64,000 nucleotides of DNA from Pseudomonas sp. PDM15. Its GTDB lineage: Bacteria > Pseudomonadota > Gammaproteobacteria > Pseudomonadales > Pseudomonadaceae. Of this stretch, positions 55,907-64,000 are shown piece after piece. Location of the stretch: positions 62,001 to 126,000 of the forward strand of contig NZ_JACVAA010000002.1 of assembly GCF_014851565.1 (NCBI RefSeq), in the 5' to 3' direction. The translations under genes were made by a program, and so were the position numbers. The notes beneath the pieces were generated by a model that saw only the letters and a list, made by a program, of their open reading frames with translations, did no database searches and was not told the DNA's origin. Within the stretch, counting starts at the first letter, position 1. Each line of letters begins with the position of its first letter.

Positions 55907-57145
55907 TCACTCGGCCTGTCGGGCCGGCGCATCCAAGTCGAAGGCAGTGTGCAGGGCGCGCACGGCCAACTCCAGGTACTTCTCCTCAATGACCACGGAC
56001 ACTTTGATTTCCGAGGTGGAGATCATCTGGATATTGATTGTTTCCTTGGCCAGCGCCTCAAACATGCGGCTGGCCACGCCCGCGTGGGAGCGCATGCCGA
56101 CTCCGACGATGGACACCTTGGCGATGTTGGTGTCGCCGATCACTTCACGGGCACCCAACTCACGCGCGGTGTTTTCCAGCACGCCCATGGCGCTCTGGTA
56201 GTCGTTGCGGTGCACGGTGAAGGTGAAATCGGTGGTGTTATCGTGCGCCACGTTCTGCACGATCATGTCCACTTCGATGTTAGCGGCACTGATCGGACCG
56301 AGGATCTTGAAGGCCACGCCGGGGATATCCGGTACGCCACGGATGGTCAGCTTGGCTTCGTCGCGATTGAAGGCGATGCCGGAGATGATCGGCTGTTCCA
56401 TGGATTCCTCTTCGTCAAGGGTAATGAGGGTGCCCGGACCCTCCTGGAAGCTGTGCAGCACGCGCAGCGGGACGTTGTACTTGCCGGCGAATTCCACCGA
56501 GCGGATCTGCAGCACCTTGGAACCGAGGCTGGCCATTTCCAGCATCTCTTCGAAGGTGATCTTGTCCAGACGCTGGGCCTTGGCCACCACGCGCGGATCG
56601 GTGGTGTAGACGCCATCGACGTCGGTGTAGATCTGGCATTCGTCAGCTTTCAGCGCCGCAGCCAGGGCCACGCCGGTGGTGTCGGAACCACCGCGACCGA
56701 GGGTAGTGATGTTGCCCTCCTCGTCCACGCCCTGGAAGCCGGCGACCACCACCACGCGACCGGCCTTGAGGTCGGCACGGATCTTCTGGTCGTCGATCTG
56801 CAGAATGCGCGCCTTGGTATGGGCGTTGTCGGTGAGGATGCGCACCTGGTTACCGGTGTAGGACACCGCCGGCACGCCGCGCTGAATCAGGGCCATGGCC
56901 AGCAGGGCGATGGTCACCTGCTCGCCGGTGGAGACCATCACGTCCAGTTCGCGCGGCACCGGCTGGCCGTCGCTGACCTGCTTGGCCAGGTCGATCAGGC
57001 GGTTGGTTTCGCCGCTCATGGCGGAAACCACGACAACGATATCGTCGCCGCCTTCGCGGAATTTCTTCACCTTGTCGGCTACCTGCTGGATACGCTCCAC
57101 GGTACCGACTGAGGTGCCCCCAAACTTCTGTACGATCAACGCCAT
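55907..57145 (-). CDS. lysC: Aspartate kinase
   Basis: 412 residues. N-terminal amino-acid kinase domain (ALIVQKFGGTSVGTVERIQQ, VVVVSAMSGETNRL, ITTLGRGGSDTTGVALAAAL, YTDVDGVYTTDPR) and two C-terminal ACT domains (RGVPDIPGVAFKILGPI, VSIVGVGMRSHAGVASRMFEAL, with INIQMISTSEIKVSVVI). It phosphorylates aspartate as the first step to lysine, threonine and methionine, with feedback binding at the ACT domains. The start MALIVQKFGG is the family start. Located between alaS and rsmA as in other pseudomonads. Confidence 0.97.
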   Translation of the reverse strand: MALIVQKFGGTSVGTVERIQQVADKVKKFREGGDDIVVVVSAMSGETNRLIDLAKQVSDGQPVPRELDVMVSTGEQVTIALLAMALIQRGVPAVSYTGNQVRILTDNAHTKARILQIDDQKIRADLKAGRVVVVAGFQGVDEEGNITTLGRGGSDTTGVALAAALKADECQIYTDVDGVYTTDPRVVAKAQRLDKITFEEMLEMASLGSKVLQIRSVEFAGKYNVPLRVLHSFQEGPGTLITLDEEESMEQPIISGIAFNRDEAKLTIRGVPDIPGVAFKILGPISAANIEVDMIVQNVAHDNTTDFTFTVHRNDYQSAMGVLENTARELGAREVIGDTNIAKVSIVGVGMRSHAGVASRMFEALAKETINIQMISTSEIKVSVVIEEKYLELAVRALHTAFDLDAPARQAE

Positions 57146-57247
57146 GTCAAAAAGCCGCCTGATTCCTCGAAGGGCGCCCATTAAACCCGCATCGGGTCAC
57201 ACTGCCAAGGCCTGCCGGACGCACTGCAGGCCTCGGTTTCGCCGTAT

Positions 57248-59872
57248 TTAGGCGCCTTGTTCGACGAAAGTCGCCGCCAGAGCCAGCGCCTCGTCCAGCT
57301 TGCCGGCATCCACGCCGCCGCCCTGAGCCATGTCCGGACGACCACCGCCCTTGCCACCCACGGCAGCAGCAGCCTGACGCATCAGGTCACCGGCCTTGAG
57401 CTTGGCGGTCAGGTCCTGGGTCACACCGGCGACCAGCACGACCTTGTCGTCCTGCACGCCGCCGAGCAGGATCACCGCGCTGCCCAACTTGTTCTTCAAC
57501 TGGTCGACCATCGCCAGCAGGGCCTTGCCGTCCAGGCCGTCGAGTCGCGAAGCCAGCACCTTGATGCCTTTGACATCCACAGCCGAACCGGCCAGGTCGT
57601 TGCCGGCAGCGCTGGCGGCCTTGGCCTTGAGCTGTTCCAGCTCTTTTTCCAGCTGACGGTTGCGTTCGATCAGACCGGACAGCTTGTCCAGCACATTGTC
57701 GCGACTGCCCTTGACCAGCGCGGCGGCTTCTTTCAGCTGCTCTTCCGCGCCATTCAGCCAGGCCAGTGCCGCGGCGCCGGTGACGCCTTCGATGCGGCGC
57801 ACGCCGGCGGCCACACCGCCTTCGCTGGTGATCTTGAACAGACCGATGTCGCCGGTGCGCGACACGTGGGTACCGCCACACAGCTCGACGGAGAAGCCGC
57901 CGCCCATGGTCAGCACGCGCACGTCATCGCCGTACTTCTCGCCGAACAGCGCCATGGCGCCCTTGGCCTTGGCGGTTTCGATGTCTGTTTCTTCAGTCTC
58001 GACCGCGGAGTTCTTGCGGATCTCGGCGTTGACCAGTTCTTCCAGCTGTTTCAGCTGCTCGGGCTTGATCGCCTCGAAATGGCTGAAGTCGAAACGCAGG
58101 CGCTGGCTGTCGACCAGCGAGCCTTTCTGCTGCACGTGCTCACCGAGTACCTGGCGCAGCGCGGCGTGCAGCAGGTGAGTAGCGGAGTGGTTCAGCGCGG
58201 TAGCCTGACGTACCGAGGCGTCGACCTCGGCCTGCAGCTCGGCGCCAACCTTGATGCCGCCCTGGGCGACGATGCCGTGGTGAAGGAAAGCACCGCCGAC
58301 CTTGGTAGTGTCACGCACATCGAAGCGCGCACCGGCAGCGGAGAGATAGCCGCTATCACCGACCTGGCCGCCGGATTCGGCATAGAACGGGGTCTGGTCG
58401 AGGACGATCACGCCCTCCTCGCCTTCGCCCAGGCTGTCGACAGCAGCGCCGTCCTTGAACAGGGCAACGACATTGCCGCTACCGGCGGTGCCAGCGTAGC
58501 CGAGGAAGACGGTGTCGCTGTCGACCTTGACCAGGCTGTTGTAGTCCATACCGAACGAGCTGGCGGAGCGGGCGCGCACGCGTTGGGCTTCCATCTCGCG
58601 CTCGAAGCCTTCCTCGTCGAGGGTCAGCTCGCGCTCGCGGGCGATGTCGCCGGTCAGGTCGACCGGGAAACCGTAGGTGTCGTACAGCTTGAACACCACG
58701 TCCCCCGGGATAACGCTGCCTTTCAACTCGGCCAGGTCCTGCTCAAGGATCTTCAGGCCCTGCTCCAGAGTCTTGGCGAACTGTTCTTCTTCGGTCTTCA
58801 GCACGCGCTCGATGTGCGCCTGCTGCTGTTTCAGCTCGGGGAAGGCTTCGCCCATCTCGGCCACCAGCGCGGCGACGATCTGGTAGAAGAAGCTGCCCTT
58901 GGCACCCAGCTTATTGCCGTGGCGGCAGGCGCGACGCACGATGCGGCGCAGCACGTAGCCGCGACCTTCGTTGGATGGAGTGACGCCGTCGGCGATCAGG
59001 AAACCGCAGGAACGGATATGGTCGGCCACCACTTTCAGCGAGGCCTGACCCTCGTTGGCGCAACCGATGGCCTTGGCCGCGGCGTTCAGCAGACTCTGGA
59101 ACAGGTCGATCTCGTAGTTCGAGTTGACGTGCTGCAGCACGGCACTGATGCGCTCCAGGCCCATGCCGGTGTCCACGCTCGGCGCCGGCAGCGGGTGCAG
59201 CACGCCGTCCGCGGTGCGGTTGAACTGCATGAACACGTTGTTCCAGATCTCGATGTAGCGGTCGCCGTCCTCTTCCGGCGAGCCGGGCGGGCCGCCCCAG
59301 ATGTGCTCGCCGTGGTCGAAGAAGATCTCGGTGCACGGGCCGCACGGGCCGGTATCGCCCATGGCCCAGAAGTTGTCGGAAGCGTACGGCGCACCCTTGT
59401 TGTCACCGATGCGGATCATGCGCTCGGCCGGGATGCCGACTTCCTTGTGCCAGATGTCGTAGGCCTCGTCGTCGGTGGCGTAGACAGTGACCCAGAGCTT
59501 CTCCTTAGGCAGATTCAGCCACTTGTCGCTGGTCAGGAATTCCCAGGCGTAGGCGATGGCGTCGCGCTTGAAGTAGTCACCGAAGCTGAAGTTGCCCAAC
59601 ATCTCGAAGAAGGTGTGGTGGCGTGCGGTGTAGCCGACGTTTTCCAGGTCGTTGTGCTTGCCGCCGGCACGTACGCACTTCTGGCTGGTGGTGGCGCGGG
59701 TGTAGGCGCGCTTTTCCAGGCCGAGGAAGCAGTCCTTGAACTGGTTCATGCCGGCGTTGGTGAACAGCAGGGTCGGATCGTTCGCCGGGATCAGCGAACT
59801 GGAAGCGACGCGGGTGTGCCCCTTCTCTTCGAAGAAGCGGAGGAAGGCTTCACGGATTTCTGCGCTTTTCAT
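57248..59872 (-). CDS. alaS: Alanyl-tRNA synthetase
   Basis: 874 residues, normal length. Class II catalytic core ([53 protein letters not shown]), tRNA-recognition helices, the editing domain with zinc ligands [15 protein letters not shown] and [13 protein letters not shown], and the C-Ala domain with [11 protein letters not shown] near the end. It charges tRNA-Ala and removes misacylated Ser or Gly. The gap to lysC is 102 bases with only a weak stem, so read-through is possible. Confidence 0.98.
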   Translation of the reverse strand: MKSAEIREAFLRFFEEKGHTRVASSSLIPANDPTLLFTNAGMNQFKDCFLGLEKRAYTRATTSQKCVRAGGKHNDLENVGYTARHHTFFEMLGNFSFGDYFKRDAIAYAWEFLTSDKWLNLPKEKLWVTVYATDDEAYDIWHKEVGIPAERMIRIGDNKGAPYASDNFWAMGDTGPCGPCTEIFFDHGEHIWGGPPGSPEEDGDRYIEIWNNVFMQFNRTADGVLHPLPAPSVDTGMGLERISAVLQHVNSNYEIDLFQSLLNAAAKAIGCANEGQASLKVVADHIRSCGFLIADGVTPSNEGRGYVLRRIVRRACRHGNKLGAKGSFFYQIVAALVAEMGEAFPELKQQQAHIERVLKTEEEQFAKTLEQGLKILEQDLAELKGSVIPGDVVFKLYDTYGFPVDLTGDIARERELTLDEEGFEREMEAQRVRARSASSFGMDYNSLVKVDSDTVFLGYAGTAGSGNVVALFKDGAAVDSLGEGEEGVIVLDQTPFYAESGGQVGDSGYLSAAGARFDVRDTTKVGGAFLHHGIVAQGGIKVGAELQAEVDASVRQATALNHSATHLLHAALRQVLGEHVQQKGSLVDSQRLRFDFSHFEAIKPEQLKQLEELVNAEIRKNSAVETEETDIETAKAKGAMALFGEKYGDDVRVLTMGGGFSVELCGGTHVSRTGDIGLFKITSEGGVAAGVRRIEGVTGAAALAWLNGAEEQLKEAAALVKGSRDNVLDKLSGLIERNRQLEKELEQLKAKAASAAGNDLAGSAVDVKGIKVLASRLDGLDGKALLAMVDQLKNKLGSAVILLGGVQDDKVVLVAGVTQDLTAKLKAGDLMRQAAAAVGGKGGGRPDMAQGGGVDAGKLDEALALAATFVEQGA

Positions 59873-59923
59873 CTATTTCATCCAGGCAAACGGCGGCCAC
59901 GGCAAAAGCCGGCAAAGGGCCGC

Positions 59924-59952
59924 ATTATATCGGCCTCGCGCGGCAGGGACAG
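59924..59952 (-). promoter_or_regulatory. Probable alaS promoter
   Basis: On the minus strand CTGTCC and a perfect TATAAT (59924-59929) with a 17-base spacer, about 50 bases before the alaS start. Confidence 0.6.
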
Positions 59953-60027
59953 CCCGTTTGCGGGGAATTTGGATAGAAAGCCTCTATCGGGCCACGGAGT
60001 GACCCGAATCGAGAGCAAAGAACCGGA

Positions 60028-61020
60028 TCAGAGCTCGGTAGGAACGATCAAGATGCCGGCGCGCAGGCCGTTCTTGACCTTGGGATTGGGGAAGATGATG
60101 CGGGCGCCCTGCTCTTCCACCAGCCAACGGGTGCCGGCGATGTCCTCGGCCAGCAGGAAACCAGGCTCGAGCTCGGTAAAGTTCTCGATATCGGCCGGCA
60201 GGTGCAGCTTGAAGGCGTCGCTATGCTTGATCACCTCACGAGACACGGCGAACAGCTGCAGGCCATCCAGCGACTCGCTTTCCGGCTCGCAGTTCTCCAC
60301 CAGCTCGCGCAGGCGCTTCTCCAGCAGGTCGAGGTTGACCAGCTCGTTCTGCCCGAACGGCCGTGCCTTGCCCAGCTCCAGGGTGAAGGCCTCGGCGCCG
60401 AGGCGTGCGTAGGTGTAAGAGCTGAAGGTAATGCCGGTCTTGCGCTGCAGCAGCACCGCATCGATGCCGGCGGCGCGCAGGCGGGCCAGCTCGGCGCGCG
60501 AGTGCTCGCGACCTTCGACGTAGGGATAGAGAGCGAACTGTTCGATCTTCGAGCCACGGATCGCCGTGTGCAGGTCGTAGTGCAGACGCGCGCGGCCTTC
60601 CTTGCTGAAGAAGGCCGCGGCGTGACGCTCCAGCTCATTGGCGCGCAGCGCCTCGAAGCCACTGCTTTGGGCATGACGGCCGTCGAACAGGCGGTTGATG
60701 TCCTGCTCGATGTAGCGCTCACCGCGGCGCATGGCCTCGGGATTGCCGTAGAGGAACAACATGCGCACCTTGGGCAGCAACTGGCCGGAGGCGATGGCCT
60801 GCAGCAGCCGGTCGAGCAGTTCGATCGGCGCCGTTTCGTTGCCGTGGATGCCAGCCGACAGCAGCAGGTCAAGCCCGCTGTCGTCGTGGGCGGTCGGCGT
60901 CACTTCCAGCACGCCCTCGCCCAGCCAGTGCAGGCGTGCGCCCTCGCGGGTCAGCTGAATCTTCTCGGTCGGCTCGCGGCCGGCCAGGGTGAGTTCAAGC
61001 AGTTTGCCGAGGGCGAGCAT
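60028..61020 (-). CDS. astE: Succinylglutamate desuccinylase
   Basis: 330 residues. Zinc carboxypeptidase fold: [22 protein letters not shown] (His and Glu ligands), [19 protein letters not shown], and [20 protein letters not shown] (third ligand His). It releases succinate and glutamate in the last step of the AST arginine pathway. The active-site Glu lies in [16 protein letters not shown]. Last gene of the visible ast operon, 29 bases after the small acidic gene. Confidence 0.95.
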   Translation of the reverse strand: MLALGKLLELTLAGREPTEKIQLTREGARLHWLGEGVLEVTPTAHDDSGLDLLLSAGIHGNETAPIELLDRLLQAIASGQLLPKVRMLFLYGNPEAMRRGERYIEQDINRLFDGRHAQSSGFEALRANELERHAAAFFSKEGRARLHYDLHTAIRGSKIEQFALYPYVEGREHSRAELARLRAAGIDAVLLQRKTGITFSSYTYARLGAEAFTLELGKARPFGQNELVNLDLLEKRLRELVENCEPESESLDGLQLFAVSREVIKHSDAFKLHLPADIENFTELEPGFLLAEDIAGTRWLVEEQGARIIFPNPKVKNGLRAGILIVPTEL

Positions 61021-61049
61021 GGGGATTACCTCAGTCTTTACGGTCCGGC

Positions 61050-61334
61050 TCAGTGCTTGCAGTCGGGACCGTGTACATGATCCTCGTCGTCACCGGACAG
61101 GTCGGCCGGCTCCATTTCCAGCTGCAGGCCGACCAGGTTGGTGGCCTGCGGGCGCAGCAGCAGGTTGGCGTACTCGGTGTCGCCCTCCTCCACGTCCACG
61201 CCGATCAGCAGCTGGTCGCCAACGGCCTGGATCCACACTTCCTTGCCCTGCCAGATCACGGCGAAGCGGGTGCAGGACGTCTCCAGCTGGGTGCCGTCGG
61301 TATCTTCGAGGATAAGTTGCAGGGCGTCGGACAT
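61050..61334 (-). CDS. Small conserved protein within the ast operon
   Basis: 94 residues, acidic, soluble ([48 protein letters not shown]). The C-terminal tail [14 protein letters not shown] carries three His and a Cys that could bind a metal. It lies between astB (11 bases upstream) and astE in the same direction, an arrangement also known in P. aeruginosa (PA0900). No enzymatic function is known to me. Confidence 0.8.
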   Translation of the reverse strand: MSDALQLILEDTDGTQLETSCTRFAVIWQGKEVWIQAVGDQLLIGVDVEEGDTEYANLLLRPQATNLVGLQLEMEPADLSGDDEDHVHGPDCKH

Positions 61335-61345
61335 GTTCAGTGCTC

Positions 61346-62691
61346 TCAGGCGAGTTGGAAGGGATAGACGGAGCCCAGTTTAAGGATCTGCGTCAGTTCA
61401 TCCAATGCCGCACGGCATTCGATCAGCAATTGCGGGTCAGCCAGGTCGCTTTCCGCCAGGCGGTCGCGATAGTGCTTGTCGACCCAGGCGTTGAGGGTGT
61501 CGAACAGCGCGGGGGTCATCACCACGCCCGGATTCACCGCCGCCAGCTCGTGCTCCTTGAGCGCCACGCGCAGGCGCAGGCAGGCGGGGCCGCCACCATT
61601 CTGCATGCTCTGTTTGAGGTCGAACACCTTGACCTCGCGGATCGGGCCGCTACCGCTGGTCAGTTGCTGCAGGTAGGCCCAGACGTTGGCGTTGTTGCGG
61701 CATTCCTCCGGCACGATCAGCAGCATGCTGCCGTCGGCGCGGGTCAGCAACTGGCTGTTGAACAGGTAAGAACGCACGGCATCGTCGACGCTCACGGCAT
61801 CACGCGGCACCAGTACGCCTTGGAAATCGCCGCCACGGCGACCGAGCTTGTCGCTCAACTCGGCCAGCACCTTGTCGGTGTCGAGGAAGGCGTCCTGGTG
61901 ATAGAACAGCACCTCGCCGTTGCCCACCGAGATCACGTCGTTGTGGAACACACCCTGATCGATCACCGCCGGGTTCTGCTGGGCGTAGACCACACCCTCG
62001 TCGCCCAGGCCGTGCAGACGGGCGACCGCCTGGCAGGCTTCCAGGGTCTGCCGCGCCGGATAACGCTGCGGCGCCGGGAAGCGACCGTCGAAGGCGCTGC
62101 GACCGAACACGAAGAACTCCACGCCGGCCTCGCCATAGCTCTTGCAGAAGCGCGTATGGTTGGCCGCCCCCTCGTCGCCGAACTGGCCCACGGCTGGCAG
62201 CGCGGCATGGTGGGCGAAGTGCTGTTCGCTGTCGAACATCGCACGCAGCACGCGGCTGGTGGTCGGGTGCTCGATGCTGCGGTGGAACTTGCAGTTGAGG
62301 TTGGCGGCGGTGAAGTGCACGCGGCCGTCCGCAGTGTCGGCACTGGGGCTGACGGTGCAGGAGTTGGCCGTCCACATGCTGGACGCCGAGCTGACGGCGG
62401 CCAGCAACGGCATGGACTGCTTGGCGACCTTGGCGATCACTTCGGCGTCAGTGCCGCTGAACCCCAGGCCACGCAGCGCGGCGACGTCCTGGCGTTCCTG
62501 CGGGGCGAACACGCCCTGCTTGAAGCCCATGTCCATCAGCGCCTTCATCTTGCCCAAGCCCTGCTTGGCCGCTTCCTTCGGATTGGAAGTCGCCTGGCTG
62601 TTGCTCTGCGACGCCACGTTGCCGTACGACAGGCCGCCGTAGTTGTGGGTCGGGCCGACCAGGCCATCGAAGTTCATTTCATAGGCGGACA

Positions 62692-62692
<1 letters not shown>
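61346..62692 (-). CDS. astB: N-succinylarginine dihydrolase
   Basis: 448 residues. Penta-beta-alpha-propeller amidinotransferase fold: [24 protein letters not shown] at the start, [22 protein letters not shown], and [14 protein letters not shown] with the catalytic Cys near the end. It converts succinylarginine to succinylornithine, CO2 and ammonia, the second step of the AST pathway. The ATG at 62690-62692 overlaps the astD stop as TGATG; a GTG one codon earlier is possible. Confidence 0.95.

Positions 62693-64000
<1,308 letters not shown>

Noticed and set aside
57257..60412. 1051-residue plus-strand open frame
   Set aside because: Antisense of alaS and its flank; composition rich in His, Val, Gln and Gly as expected from reading a GC-rich gene backwards.

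Overview
The window is GC-rich, densely coding DNA from a gammaproteobacterium, almost certainly Pseudomonas in the broad sense. Support comes from typical Pseudomonas gene neighbourhoods (sth-apbE-gap-mfd, nagZ-psrA-lexA-sulA-topA-fadAB, mgtE-DUF4124 gene-tRNAs-rsmA-lysC-alaS-ast), an AmrZ/RsmA pair, tandem PsrA operators and Pseudomonas-type SOS boxes. No replication origin, phage, complete insertion sequence or CRISPR array was seen. The species is not resolved; the gene content differs from P. aeruginosa PAO1 as I remember it.

Layout. 1-2.3 kb: 5' part of lolC (minus), then a plus-strand PilZ / small exported protein / glycerophosphodiesterase operon. 2.4-6.5 kb: sth, an ApbE flavin transferase without adjacent nqr genes, and a long GAPDH, all minus. 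6.6-10.7 kb: mfd and a CsiV-like gene. 10.7-13.8 kb: minus operon-like run psrA, L,D-transpeptidase-like, nagZ, methylthioinosine phosphorylase. 13.9-18.9 kb: lexA-sulA under two SOS boxes, two conserved small genes separated by a MITE-like element, topA. 18.9-22.9 kb: DUF1653 gene and the fadBA beta-oxidation operon with a PsrA-like operator. 22.9-29.5 kb: uspA, uup, slt and a MOSC-domain gene.

29.6-41.4 kb: a complete additional chemosensory cluster (MCP, reversed cheV, MCP, cheY, STAS, cheA, MCP, cheW, cheR, cheB, LuxR-type response regulator). Its cheY-STAS-cheA core resembles the Vibrio cholerae cluster I (F9) arrangement. Its CheA carries a tandem motif resembling the MshEN cyclic-di-GMP-binding domain, and this is the most unusual item in the window. 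41.4-48.9 kb: YegS-like lipid kinase, small membrane protein, then a glycerol/ether-lipid-like set (FGGY kinase, GlpD-like dehydrogenase, alkyl-DHAP-synthase-like FAD protein) divergent from an AraC regulator. 48.9-51.6 kb: moeA, moaB, mobA and a small lipoprotein gene.

51.6-64 kb: tRNA-Pro and tRNA-Arg, amrZ, mgtE, a DUF4124-like gene, two tandem tRNA-Arg genes, tRNA-Ser, rsmA, lysC, alaS, and part of the arginine succinyltransferase operon (astE, small gene, astB, astD cut by the window edge).

Together the genes join housekeeping functions (DNA repair, topology, translation, amino-acid metabolism, wall recycling) with three regulatory themes: fatty-acid sensing (PsrA with fadBA), SOS (LexA with sulA), and motility or biofilm control (PilZ protein, chemosensory cluster, AmrZ, RsmA).
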